The notes below the pieces were generated by a model. That model saw only the letters and a list, made by a program, of their open reading frames with translations. It searched no databases and was not told the DNA's origin. From Pseudooceanicola antarcticus (GTDB lineage: Bacteria; Pseudomonadota; Alphaproteobacteria; Rhodobacterales; Rhodobacteraceae), in assembly GCF_900215355.1 (NCBI RefSeq), contig NZ_OBEA01000010.1, positions 1 through 64,000 of the forward strand: DNA of 64,000 nt, in the 5' to 3' direction. The translations under genes and the position numbers were made by a program. Numbering within the stretch: position 1 is the stretch's first letter; each line of letters begins with the position of its first letter. Shown here piece after piece: positions 1 to 7,960 of this stretch.

Positions 1-1
1 C

Positions 2-475
2 GTCGGCGGAAACCCAGGTCTTCGCGCCAAGGACCCTGAAGCGCTGCGCAAGGTGCGGCTGGCGCGACAGGACGGCTACATGGAGCGCTTGAACGGAACT
101 GCGCAGGATTGGGTGCCCCATGTGCGCCGTTTGCGCCCCGATATGGCTTGGGAAGACGTCCTGCGGATCATCAATGGCCCCCTGCCCCATGATCGCCGCT
201 GGACGCAAAGCCGCCTGCTCCGCGCGGTGAAGGCATACGTGGCGGACGGATTCCTGCCCGCTGAAGTGCTTGGACGCGCTGGACGTCGCGAAACCGACGA
301 TCGCTTGCCTGCGATTGTCGCCGCAATCAAAGGTGCTGACCCCGAGATCACCTTGCAGGCAATCTGCGACCGACTGGAATCCATGCGTGAGCGCACCCCT
401 CGCGGTCGCACCAGCTGGCAGCCTTCCTCAGTCAGAATGCTGCTGGAGCGTGCAGAGCGCCTCGGCCTTTTGTAG
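2..475 (+). CDS. Serine recombinase-like protein, C-terminal part (5' end outside window)
   Basis: The reading frame is open from base 2, so the gene enters from the left and only about 157 C-terminal residues are seen. The segment starts with a GGNPGLRAKDPEAL-type linker that I recognise from recombinase/resolvase-family proteins of Rhodobacteraceae and Methylobacterium, followed by a helical, Arg-rich region with two probable DNA-binding helical blocks (residues about 70-150). No catalytic serine region is in the window. It is likely the end of a site-specific recombinase gene of a transposon or plasmid resolution system. It stands alone, 366 bp before repA. The internal ATG at 53 is not a likely start, because the similarity continues upstream of it. 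Confidence 0.6.
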   Translation, partial: VGGNPGLRAKDPEALRKVRLARQDGYMERLNGTAQDWVPHVRRLRPDMAWEDVLRIINGPLPHDRRWTQSRLLRAVKAYVADGFLPAEVLGRAGRRETDDRLPAIVAAIKGADPEITLQAICDRLESMRERTPRGRTSWQPSSVRMLLERAERLGLL

Positions 476-841
476 GCGCTAATGGTCGGCAAACCACCCT
501 GTTCGCTCGGCCCAAATCTTCCAGAATCATCGCCTCAATTGGACGAAAGCCACGTAAATATCCAACAAAGCCTTGGGGTTAGTTCGCGCGAGCAGAAAAT
601 ACCTCAAAGGGTATCGGCTTCGCTGGACACGGTCTTTATCGTTGGTAATCAATGCGTTATCTAGCGCAAGCCCCGCGCGACCAAATTGGTGCTGTGGATA
701 ACTTTTCCACTACATCTAGATTCTTCTTGCCGGACTCAGATGTTCGTGGCATCTCCATTCTGACGGCAAAACGCGTCAGACGCGGCTTCGACCGTCAGAA
801 CGACAAAGAGCCTTAGCAAAGGCCATGAGAGGCGGCAGAAC
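476..841. other. Gene-free stretch upstream of repA
   Basis: No convincing gene is seen here. A 60-codon frame at 482-664 has no ribosome site or recognisable protein. The right half is relatively AT-rich (for example 685-730) and ends in a nested stem-loop just before repA, so this stretch probably carries the repABC promoter. Confidence 0.5.
758..800. repeat. Nested stem-loop upstream of repA
   Basis: TTCTGACGG (758-766) is the exact reverse complement of CCGTCAGAA (792-800), and inside lies CGCGT-CAG-ACGCG. It sits 41 bp before the repA start. repABC operons are autorepressed by RepA with RepB at the repA promoter, so this could be the operator or a structured leader. The role is inferred. 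Confidence 0.45.
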
Positions 842-2041
842 ATGGATGATCGAAATACGGGCTACGCGCAAGGCATAGGCTCTTCCGACATCGGAGCATT
901 CGCAGACAGTCTTGCTGAGTCGCTTGACCGGCAGATGAAAGTTGCGTTCGAGCCAGAAGAACGCAAATCCTTGCGCCGCTTCAGCTCGACCGAGGTCGCC
1001 GAGTTGCTGCGCGTTAGTACGTCGAACCTGCGCAACCGCCACAAAGATGGCAGCTTCCCAGAAGTTCACACAGACGGTCGCGGTCATAGGTTCTACACGG
1101 CCGAAGAAGTTGACGACCTCCGCAACATTTTGGCGCGGACAGGCAAAAATGCTGACGCGTACAGACCTGGCCGCCGAGACGGCGACCGTCTTCAGGTCAT
1201 TTCGGTCGTGAATTTCAAAGGCGGCAGCTCGAAGACAACAGCGACGATCCATTTGGCACACAGGTATGCCCTGCGTGGCTACCGCGTGCTTGTGCTGGAC
1301 CTCGACCCGCAAGCCAGTTTGACGACATTTTTCGGCTTCCGGCCTGAGCTCGAATTTGCCGAAGGCGGCACAATCTACGACGCATTGAGATACGATGATC
1401 AGGTTCCGCTCTCGGAGGTCATCCAGAAAACATACTTCCACAAGCTCGACATGGTCCCGGCTGGCTTGATGTTGTCCGAGTACGAAACCGAGACAGCGAA
1501 TGCCCTTGCGCGCAGGGTTCAGCCGATTTTTGCAGAGCGTCTTGCTCTGGCGCTTGAGGAAGTCGACTCAGACTATGACATCGTGCTGATCGATTGCCCT
1601 CCGCAGTTGGGCTTCCTGACATTGACAGCATTGGCAGCGTCCACGGGCTTACTTGTGACGGTCGTCCCCGGCATGCTCGACATCGCTTCGATGAGCCAGT
1701 TCCTCAAACTCGCTTCGGAAACGGTCAAAGCTGTCGAAGAGGCGATTGGACGACATGTCACTTGGGACTTCGTAAAGTTTCTGATCACACGCTACGAGCC
1801 GTCGGACGGACCACAAACGCAAATGGCCGGGTACCTGCGTTCAATCCTTGCGGGCCAAGTCATGACTGAACCGATGCTGAAGTCGACAGCCATTTCTGAC
1901 GCCGGCATGACTCAGCAAACCATCTATGAGGTAGACCCGAGCCAGCTCATTCGGAAGACCATTGATCGGGCTTTGACCAGCGTGAACAGCGTTGCCGATG
2001 AGCTGGAGCAGACAATCCAAATGGCATGGGGGCGTCGCTGA
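842..2041 (+). CDS. repA: Plasmid partitioning ATPase RepA (ParA family)
   Basis: Encodes 399 residues, the normal length for RepA of repABC plasmids. An N-terminal winged-helix/MerR-like region (about 45-100, with STSNLRNRHKDG) precedes a ParA ATPase domain: deviant Walker A KGGSSKTT near residues 126-133, DLDPQAS near 153, and LIDCPPQLGFLT near 250. RepA works with RepB to segregate plasmid copies and represses the operon. The start ATG at 842 gives full-length similarity. The stop overlaps the repB start (TGATG), so the two are translationally coupled. ParA-type identification is strong, and the RepA assignment rests on the repABC order. Confidence 0.95.
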   Translation: MDDRNTGYAQGIGSSDIGAFADSLAESLDRQMKVAFEPEERKSLRRFSSTEVAELLRVSTSNLRNRHKDGSFPEVHTDGRGHRFYTAEEVDDLRNILARTGKNADAYRPGRRDGDRLQVISVVNFKGGSSKTTATIHLAHRYALRGYRVLVLDLDPQASLTTFFGFRPELEFAEGGTIYDALRYDDQVPLSEVIQKTYFHKLDMVPAGLMLSEYETETANALARRVQPIFAERLALALEEVDSDYDIVLIDCPPQLGFLTLTALAASTGLLVTVVPGMLDIASMSQFLKLASETVKAVEEAIGRHVTWDFVKFLITRYEPSDGPQTQMAGYLRSILAGQVMTEPMLKSTAISDAGMTQQTIYEVDPSQLIRKTIDRALTSVNSVADELEQTIQMAWGRR

Positions 2042-3009
2042 TGGCTCGAAATATCTTCAACCAGCCACCGAAAGACGAAAAAGAGTCGGCAGCACCCTCC
2101 CCTGCCCCGGTCAAATCCTCGAAGCTACCTGGCTCGGTTGGCGGATTGCGGGATTCTCTCCGGGAAATCACTGCCAACTCAATCCGAGATATCGAACCCG
2201 ACCGGATCGATATGGATGGTCTCCGAGATCGCCTGATCCTGGAAGATAGTAGCATTGAAGATCTCGCCGAAAGCATTCGCAAGCATGGTCAGCAAGTGCC
2301 GATCATGGTTCGCCCCTCTGACCAACCGGATCGATACCGCATCATCTACGGGCGTCGCAGGCTTGCAGCCATTCGAAGAGTTGGTGGAACCGTCAAAGCG
2401 ATCGTTCGAACGCTCGATGATGATGCTTCTCTGATCGCGCAAGGTCAGGAAAACAACCTGCGGCTGGATCCGTCCTTCATTGAAAAATCTCTTTTTATCA
2501 AAGAGATGCAGGAAGCCGGTTACAAACCTGGCGTCATTCAGGACGCCCTAGGCCTCACCCGGCAAGGTGTGTCGAACCATCGTGTAGTCATCGAGCAGCT
2601 GCCTGACGAACTTGTCCGGCTCATCGGCCCGGCTCATGGAGTAGGTCGACGCCAATGGGGTGATCTTGCTGCACTTTCAGAGAAGGTTCCGCTTGTCGAA
2701 ATTGCGCGTGAGACACTTGCCTCTCTGCCTGACACCACTCCAAGCACGGACAAGTTTCAAGCCGTCTATGTTGCTTGCTCCAGCAAGGCGCGTGGCGCAG
2801 CCAACCAAAGCGCCCGTGGCCAAACGACCGTGGTAAAGGACAATAGTGGTAGCCCTGTCGGCACACTTTCAGTCGATGGCAAGTCGATCGCTATCAAGAT
2901 CACCCGCAAGGACAACCCGGAATTCGGCCAATGGCTCGAAGAGCGCGCGGAATCCACGCTGCGACAGCTTTTTGAACAATGGCAGAATGAGAGAGGCTCG
3001 GGGAGCTGA
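2041..3009 (+). CDS. repB: Plasmid partitioning protein RepB (ParB family)
   Basis: 322 residues. A ParB N-terminal domain spans about 55-150, with the arginine patch GRRRLAAIRR near residue 104, followed by a helix-turn-helix near 164-183 (DALGLTRQGVSNH). RepB binds centromere-like parS sites and, with RepA, partitions the plasmid. The ATG at 2041 shares its A with the repA stop. An ATG 15 bp earlier exists in frame but lies inside repA. Candidate targets are the two 16-bp palindromes at 3858 and 4305 that match the RepB parS layout. Confidence 0.95.
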   Translation: MARNIFNQPPKDEKESAAPSPAPVKSSKLPGSVGGLRDSLREITANSIRDIEPDRIDMDGLRDRLILEDSSIEDLAESIRKHGQQVPIMVRPSDQPDRYRIIYGRRRLAAIRRVGGTVKAIVRTLDDDASLIAQGQENNLRLDPSFIEKSLFIKEMQEAGYKPGVIQDALGLTRQGVSNHRVVIEQLPDELVRLIGPAHGVGRRQWGDLAALSEKVPLVEIARETLASLPDTTPSTDKFQAVYVACSSKARGAANQSARGQTTVVKDNSGSPVGTLSVDGKSIAIKITRKDNPEFGQWLEERAESTLRQLFEQWQNERGSGS

Positions 3010-3249
3010 TCCCCGGTCATAACCAAAAACACGAGCAGAGGAGAAAGGCGAAGACCAAAAAGAAAAGAGCCCCCCAAGGTTTCCCCCGGAGAGCCCTCAT
3101 CATCTGATTTGCACCTGTGATGTAGCAATCTCCGACATGCCGGTCAAGAGTCACCGATTCGGTGGACGTCTTTTTGTTGCCTTTTCTCGCCAAAAACAGC
3201 GAGAAGAGCCGGGGAAGTTGTGGGCCGCAACGGTCGTCGTTCAACAAAC
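3010..3249. promoter_or_regulatory. repB-repC intergenic region, probable countertranscript RNA locus
   Basis: Known repABC plasmids encode a small antisense RNA here that controls repC translation. In this 240-bp gap I see a hairpin: CTTTTCTCGC (3181-3190) with GCGAGAAGAG (3199-3208), ten pairs with one wobble. There is also an A/G-rich stretch at 3024-3075. The RNA itself is inferred from family knowledge, and its ends cannot be placed by eye. Confidence 0.5.
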
Positions 3250-4305
3250 ATGGCATTCACAAAGCTTTCCGTTCAGACCTTTGGCGTCGGCAAGGGCACC
3301 CCCCCCACGACCACACCTGAAACCGACATCTGGGCAGTCTTCCGCGCGCTCAGAGATAGTCGCAGCCTGTTCGGTCTCCGTCCAGGACATGTTCAAACGC
3401 TCCAAGCGATGCTGAGCTTTCTCAAGCCTGGGCATGGCGACACAGTCTTCGCTTCCAACGACGAGATCTGCCGTCGAGTTGGCGGGATCGATGAACGAAC
3501 CCTCCGTAGGCACATCGATCGCTTTGTTGAACTCGGTTTTATGAAGCGCCACGACAGCCCAAATCGCAAAAGATACCGAGTGAAGTCGTCCGAAGGTCAG
3601 TCCATTAGCTATGGCTTGTCGCTGGCTCCGTTGCTCGCGCGTGCCGGCGAACTACTTGCAACAGCCCAAGCGATGGAAAACGCTCGTCGGGATCGCGTGT
3701 TTTTGCGAAAGCAAATCCTAACCAAACTTGCGCAGATCGACGAAGCTGACCCCGAGAACGAACTCACTCATCAGGTACGCCGAGTTCTTCGGAGGAAGCT
3801 CTCGATCGCGGAGTATCGTGCTTTGCTCGGCGAACTGGAAGCTCAATGCAAACAGATGTCCACCGCGGTGGACGCACCAGAAACAATGAAACTGCCCGCC
3901 AATGACGGGCAAACTGTCCGCCACCATTCTAAGTCTAAAAAAGAACAAAAAGATTTAGAAAGCGGGACCGACAGCGAAACACTTCCCCTGCAAACACTCA
4001 CAACCGTTTGTGATCAAGCTACATCGTTCGCGACGAACTCACTTAGAAACTGGCACGATGTCGAAAGCCACGCCAGAACGCTCGCTCCAATGATGGGAAT
4101 CCACGAAAGCACCTTCGAAAAGGCTGCTAGAAAGATAGGCTCTCAAAAAGCATCGTGCGCCATCTTCATAATTCTCCAGATGAGCAACCGCATCCGAGAC
4201 TTCGGAGCGTATTTCCACAGCATCACACTCGGTCGCAGAGAAACTGACTTCAACCCATCAGTGTTGTTGGAGAGGCTTTCTCGTTCTGGGGCAGCTACTG
4301 CGTGA
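3250..4305 (+). CDS. repC: Replication initiator RepC
   Basis: 351 residues from ATG 3250 (MAFTKLSVQTFG), giving the usual RepC N terminus. A GTG 30 bp earlier is possible but adds residues not typical of the family. The N-terminal half has a winged-helix DNA-binding region (about 55-120, GIDERTLRRHIDRFVELGF). RepC is the initiator and, in studied repABC plasmids, binds an AT-rich origin inside its own gene. Here that corresponds to the A-rich block at 3926-3961. One parS-like palindrome is inside the gene and another overlaps the stop codon. Expression is probably limited by the antisense RNA upstream. Confidence 0.93.
   Translation: MAFTKLSVQTFGVGKGTPPTTTPETDIWAVFRALRDSRSLFGLRPGHVQTLQAMLSFLKPGHGDTVFASNDEICRRVGGIDERTLRRHIDRFVELGFMKRHDSPNRKRYRVKSSEGQSISYGLSLAPLLARAGELLATAQAMENARRDRVFLRKQILTKLAQIDEADPENELTHQVRRVLRRKLSIAEYRALLGELEAQCKQMSTAVDAPETMKLPANDGQTVRHHSKSKKEQKDLESGTDSETLPLQTLTTVCDQATSFATNSLRNWHDVESHARTLAPMMGIHESTFEKAARKIGSQKASCAIFIILQMSNRIRDFGAYFHSITLGRRETDFNPSVLLERLSRSGAATA
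3858..3873. repeat. parS-like 16-bp palindrome, copy 1 (in repC)
   Basis: GTCCACCGCGGTGGAC is a perfect palindrome. It fits the repABC parS layout GTTNNNNGCNNNNAAC except that the third base pair is C-G rather than T-A. The same 16-mer recurs at 4307-4322. It is likely bound by RepB. Confidence 0.5.
3926..3961. other. A-rich block in repC, candidate origin of replication
   Basis: A run dominated by A and T (TCTAAGTCTAAAAAAGAAC and following) stands out in an otherwise GC-rich gene. In characterised repABC plasmids oriV lies in such a segment within repC. Inferred from position and composition only. Confidence 0.45.
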
Positions 4306-4324
4306 TGTCCACCGCGGTGGACAT
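4305..4324. repeat. parS-like palindrome, copy 2 (over repC stop)
   Basis: ATGTCCACCGCGGTGGACAT is a perfect 20-bp palindrome whose core 16 bp equal the copy at 3858. Its first base is the last base of the repC stop codon. A parS just after repC is a common position in repABC plasmids. Confidence 0.55.
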
Positions 4325-4356
4325 GTTGAGAGGTAGAGATGGGCTGTGAAAGGGTT

Positions 4357-4397
4357 GACGGGAAGTGAGATCGGGAGAGTGGCTTCCGGCGCCCGTC
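4357..4397 (+). ncRNA. Nested-hairpin leader of the ParB-like gene (radC-motif-like)
   Basis: Outer stem GACGGG (4357-4362) with CCCGTC (4392-4397); inner stem GGGAG (4373-4377) with CTTCC (4383-4387, one G-U pair) and loop AGTGG. It lies 14 bp before the ATG. The block GGGAGAGTGGCTTCCGGCGC recurs exactly before the DUF932 gene and, with changes that keep pairing, before 14667. It resembles the radC RNA motif described upstream of radC, ssb and similar genes; the name is from memory. Confidence 0.6.
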
Positions 4398-4411
4398 GTG
4401 GAGAATATCTG

Positions 4412-6580
4412 ATGGCGAAATCTACCCAGAAAGTCACCCTGTCCCCGTCCCGGGATATCCCCTTCGACAAACTCGTGCTGAGCCAGTCCAACGTCCGGCG
4501 CATCAAGGCTGGCATCTCGGTTGAGGAACTGGCCGAAGACATCGCCCGCCGCGGGTTGCTGCAGAGCCTGAGCGTTCGGCCCGTTCTGGCGGATGATGGA
4601 TCCGAGACCGGCAAGTTCGAAATCCCCGCTGGTGGTCGGCGCTTCCAGGCCCTGTCTATCCTCGTGAAGCAGAAGCGTCTGGCCAAGACGACGCCCATTC
4701 CCTGCATCGTACGGGATGCCACTTCCGCGATCCTCGCCGAAGACGACTCGCTCGCTGAGAACATGCAGCGCGCAGCCCTGCATCCGCTCGATCAGTTCCG
4801 CGCCTTCGTTGCTTTGCGGGAGAAGGGTCAAGACGATGAAGAGATCGCGGCCGCTTTCTTCGTCACGCCGCAGGTGGTCAAACAGCGCCTGAAACTCGCC
4901 GCCGTGGCCCCTGCCCTCCTTGATCTCTATGCCGAGGATCAAATGACGCTAGAGCAGCTGATGGCCTTCACGGTCAATCCGGATCATGAGCGCCAGGTTC
5001 AGGTCTGGGATGCGATCAAGTCGTCCTGGAACAAGGAGCCTTATCAGATCAGACGCATGCTGACCGAAACCTCGGTGCGGGCCTCCGATCGTCGTGCCGT
5101 CTTTGTCGGCGTCGATGCCTATGAGGCGGCGGGCGGCACCATGTTGCATGACCTCTTCCAGGGCGATGACGGCGGCTGGCTGGAAGACCCTGCCCTGCTC
5201 GATCGTATGGTCAGCGAGAAGCTTCAGGCTGAAGCCGAAGCCATTGCGACCGAAGGTTGGAAATGGATCGAGGTCTCGCTCGACCTGCCCTATGGCTATA
5301 GCCACGGTTTGCGGCGGCTAAGCGGAGACCCGGCGCCGATGACGGATGACGAAGGCGCGGCCCATGCCAAGCTGCTTGCCGAGTACCGGGCGCTCGAAGA
5401 GCAATACGAGGGCCAGGATGAATTCCCCGAAGAGATCGACGCGCGACTTGGCGAGTTGGAAGTCGCGATGGAGAAGCTCGAGGCCCGGCCGCTGATCTTC
5501 GACGATGAGGAGATCGCACGGGCAGGGGCTTTCGTGACGCTTGACCGCTATGGCGAGCTTGCCGTTTATCGGGGCTTCGTGCGGCCCGAGGATGAGCCTC
5601 GGGAAGATGCCGACGTCCACAGCGGTGAACAGGCGGCAGACGGGCAGGGCGTTGAGCTTTCAGCGGGGAGCAATGTGGATGGTATCGGCCACGGCACGGT
5701 GATCACCTCTGCCGGTCAGGCGCTTGGTGCCAACGTGCCCGACGACGATGACGATGGTGCGTTGAAGCCCTTGCCCGAGCGGTTGGTCATGGAACTGACG
5801 GCGCACCGCACCCTGGCATTGCGGGAAGCTGTCGGGCGTTCGCCTGACGTCGCCCTGACCTTGCTGCTCCTGAAGCTCGTCAGCGACACCTTCCGGACGT
5901 TCAGTTCGGCCGGCAGCTGCCTCGAGGCTTCGGTGCGTCACGTCTACATGTCGGCGCAGGCGAGCGATCTGAAGGACAGCGTGGTGGCCAAGCTGGTGGA
6001 CGATCGCCACGCGGAATGGGAGGCCGACTTGCCGCTCGGCGACGATGCCGCGCTCTGGGACTACCTGACCTCCCTTGATCAAGGGAGCCGGCTGTCGCTA
6101 CTCGCGCATTGCCTCAGCTTCGGGATCAACGCGCTCCATGAGAAGGTGAACCCCTATGGTGCCGGTATCTCCGCCGACGGTTTGACCAAGCGGATGACCC
6201 AGTCCGACTTGGTCGCACAGGCGGTCGAACTTGACATGGTCGAGGCGGGCTGGGAGCCGACGGTCGATACTTATCTGAACCGTGTGCCCAAGGCACGGAT
6301 CCTCGAGGCCGTGCGCGAGGCGAAGGGCGAGGGGACGGCGCAACTCCTCGATCACCTGAAGAAGGGCGAGATGGCGACCGAAGCCGAGCGTCTGCTGAAA
6401 GGCAGCGGCTGGTTGCCGGAGGTTCTTCGCCGTCACGATCTGGCAGCACTCGACGAGGCGGAAGGGCGGGGGGCGTCTGCGCCCGTTTCCGACGCCGGCC
6501 AGACCGAGGATGTCGACCTTCCCGCCTTCCTCACCGCTGACCTGCCGGGTGACGATGCATCGATGATGGCTGCGGAGTGA
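4412..6580 (+). CDS. Large ParB/Spo0J-like plasmid protein
   Basis: 722 residues. A ParB N-terminal domain occupies about residues 15-115, with GGRRFQALSIL near 74 and ENMQRAALHPLDQFRAF near 110, followed by an HTH-like segment (IAAAFFVTPQVVKQRL near 150). The remaining 550 residues are acidic and unlike classical ParB. Such long ParB-domain proteins are common on Rhodobacteraceae plasmids, separate from RepB, and are often annotated as ParB/RepB/Spo0J family or chromosome-partitioning protein. The true job is unknown: it may be a CTP-dependent clamp, an anti-restriction protein or a DNA-modification-associated protein. The start at ATG 4412 follows the leader hairpin. A strong hairpin terminator follows the gene. 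Confidence 0.85.
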   Translation: MAKSTQKVTLSPSRDIPFDKLVLSQSNVRRIKAGISVEELAEDIARRGLLQSLSVRPVLADDGSETGKFEIPAGGRRFQALSILVKQKRLAKTTPIPCIVRDATSAILAEDDSLAENMQRAALHPLDQFRAFVALREKGQDDEEIAAAFFVTPQVVKQRLKLAAVAPALLDLYAEDQMTLEQLMAFTVNPDHERQVQVWDAIKSSWNKEPYQIRRMLTETSVRASDRRAVFVGVDAYEAAGGTMLHDLFQGDDGGWLEDPALLDRMVSEKLQAEAEAIATEGWKWIEVSLDLPYGYSHGLRRLSGDPAPMTDDEGAAHAKLLAEYRALEEQYEGQDEFPEEIDARLGELEVAMEKLEARPLIFDDEEIARAGAFVTLDRYGELAVYRGFVRPEDEPREDADVHSGEQAADGQGVELSAGSNVDGIGHGTVITSAGQALGANVPDDDDDGALKPLPERLVMELTAHRTLALREAVGRSPDVALTLLLLKLVSDTFRTFSSAGSCLEASVRHVYMSAQASDLKDSVVAKLVDDRHAEWEADLPLGDDAALWDYLTSLDQGSRLSLLAHCLSFGINALHEKVNPYGAGISADGLTKRMTQSDLVAQAVELDMVEAGWEPTVDTYLNRVPKARILEAVREAKGEGTAQLLDHLKKGEMATEAERLLKGSGWLPEVLRRHDLAALDEAEGRGASAPVSDAGQTEDVDLPAFLTADLPGDDASMMAAE

Positions 6581-6592
6581 TCCGCGCCATCC

Positions 6593-6614
6593 GAGGGCGG
6601 GTTTCCCCGCCCTC
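6593..6614 (+). terminator. Hairpin terminator after the ParB-like gene
   Basis: GAGGGCGGG (6593-6601) pairs exactly with CCCGCCCTC (6606-6614) around a 4-base loop, 12 bp after the stop. No T-run follows, as is usual for GC-rich alphaproteobacteria. Confidence 0.65.
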
Positions 6615-6645
6615 AGTCATATAAAAGTCAACAATATCAATATGA

Positions 6646-6667
6646 TGAATGCAAAATGACGCATTCA
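6646..6667. repeat. Small inverted repeat upstream of 6680 gene
   Basis: TGAATGC (6646-6652) and GCATTCA (6661-6667) are exact complements 12 bp before the ATG, in an AT-rich patch (6615-6660). TATGAT at 6641-6646 could be a -10 box. Possible operator; function not known. Confidence 0.35.
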
Positions 6668-6679
6668 GGATGAGGAATC

Positions 6680-7153
6680 ATGTCTGCAACCACCATTCTC
6701 GATACCGCGCCCCTGGGCGCGCTCATTCGCTACACCGACAACAGTCCGAAACCGCCTGCGCGGTTCACGAAGAAACTCGCGGCCTGGGAGCGCTCGAACG
6801 GCGTTGGCCGTCTCGTCAAGAAGGAGCCGCCACGACCCTATCCGACCTGGACGGCGCCGGCGTCGTTCACGCTGCACGAGGGGAACTTCTCCTCGGACGG
6901 GGTCATACTCGTGACGATCATGCGGACCCATTCGGCTGACAGTGCCTTGACCTTCGAGGTCGCTGAGGAACCACAGCCTGGGCAGGTCCGTGTCCTGCTG
7001 GATTTTGGCGGTTGCACGGAGCTGCTCCACTTGGCCGAGTCTGTCACGGCTGCCGAACTCTGGATCGCCAAAGAAGGCTATCGCAACGCGCGGCTGGAGA
7101 TCGTCGGCAGCGAGGACGGCGATAGGGCAGGGGATGCGGAGCTTGCCGCCTGA
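6680..7153 (+). CDS. Hypothetical plasmid protein, 157 aa
   Basis: I do not recognise a family. The 157-residue product has no signal peptide or membrane segment. The N-terminal 50 residues are basic and Pro-rich (NSPKPPARFTKKLAAWER, KKEPPRPYP) and the rest is predicted mixed beta and acidic, ending in DGDRAGDAELAA. It stands as a single gene between two hairpins (6593 and 7173) and has its own AT-rich promoter-like region and inverted repeat upstream. Start ATG 6680 has a GGATGAGGA ribosome-site-like stretch just before it. Its position among DNA-entry genes suggests a plasmid maintenance role, but that is a guess. Confidence 0.7.
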   Translation: MSATTILDTAPLGALIRYTDNSPKPPARFTKKLAAWERSNGVGRLVKKEPPRPYPTWTAPASFTLHEGNFSSDGVILVTIMRTHSADSALTFEVAEEPQPGQVRVLLDFGGCTELLHLAESVTAAELWIAKEGYRNARLEIVGSEDGDRAGDAELAA

Positions 7154-7172
7154 GCCCATGTAGAACCCAAGG

Positions 7173-7192
7173 GGCCCGCCAAAGCGCGGGCC
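7173..7192 (+). terminator. Hairpin terminator after 6680 gene
   Basis: GGCCCGC (7173-7179) and GCGGGCC (7186-7192) form a 7-bp stem 20 bp past the stop codon. Confidence 0.6.
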
Positions 7193-7492
7193 TCTCACCC
7201 ATCACGACCCTGTCCCGCGAGATCGCGGGGCACCATAGGATCAATTCCGACACGGAACGAGGTCTTCTACCAAGAGCCTGCCCGGGAGGCTGGCATCGAT
7301 AGCATCAGCGGGACACTAGGCTCCAGTCAGCGGTCGCACCATCCCCCGCTCGCCATTCCCTTCCTTGCCCCGAATCCCGTCTTCGAGATCAACCCGCGAG
7401 GGGTCGGACTACGGGCGAACCCGTGCCGCCGGGTGGATTCGGACGAGCCGAACGCACCCGGTGATGTCAGCCAGTCTTCGGGCCTGCGGGGT

Positions 7493-7531
7493 CCTGTCGC
7501 GCGGGGGATGGTCCTCCGCCTCCAAGACAGG
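7493..7531 (+). ncRNA. Nested-hairpin leader of the 54-residue protein gene
   Basis: Outer stem CCTGTC (7493-7498) with GACAGG (7526-7531); inner stem GCGGGGGA (7501-7508) with TCCTCCGC (7512-7519), eight pairs with one wobble. It ends 10 bp before the ATG at 7542. The GACAGG arm also occurs before ssb (9743) and as part of the arm before 25129, so these three leaders look related. Confidence 0.5.
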
Positions 7532-7541
7532 AACCAAACAG

Positions 7542-7706
7542 ATGTCCCGCAAAGATGCACACGCCTTCGCCGCCTCCCTCGCCGCCACGCTCATGGTCTC
7601 GATCGTCGTCTTCCAGGCCGGTGATGGAACCTATGGCGCCGTCCCCGCCGATGAAATCGACGGAGACGAAGTTCAGGTGGTGGGTGAAATCGACCCGTGG
7701 GCGTGA
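7542..7706 (+). CDS. Small membrane or exported protein, 54 aa
   Basis: Begins MSRKDAHAFAASLAATLMVS, a short basic N terminus followed by one hydrophobic helix (about residues 8-26), then an acidic tail rich in Asp/Glu and Val (DEIDGDEVQVVGEIDPWA). It could be a single-pass inner membrane protein or a secreted peptide. The ATG follows the structured leader at 7493. No family recognised. The low complexity and good leader make it a likely real gene, but it is short. Confidence 0.5.
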   Translation: MSRKDAHAFAASLAATLMVSIVVFQAGDGTYGAVPADEIDGDEVQVVGEIDPWA

Positions 7707-7960
7707 AGCCCATGGGGGCGAAGACGGCTCGGGTTCGGAGCAAGGCTCCGATCCGGGCCTTTCGTCTGTCCACCGTTCCGGCCGACCGGCAAAACGAGCC
7801 GACGATGGTCGGCATGCCTTTGCATTAAGAAAACAAGCTCGAGCGTCAGCCAATCTGGCTTTGCCCAGACATCAGCGGTCAATTGCAGCGCAATGAATGC
7901 AGCTTGAACATCGTCAGGGTTCGTCGGAAACTGCGTTGTATTTGGTTCAGGTTACGTCGC

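Noticed and set aside
482-664. 60-codon plus frame before repA
   Set aside because: No ribosome site or family; located in a probable promoter region.
7365-7541. Upstream extension of the 54-residue protein
   Set aside because: The added part translates the structured leader and has low-complexity Arg/Ser content; ATG 7542 is better.
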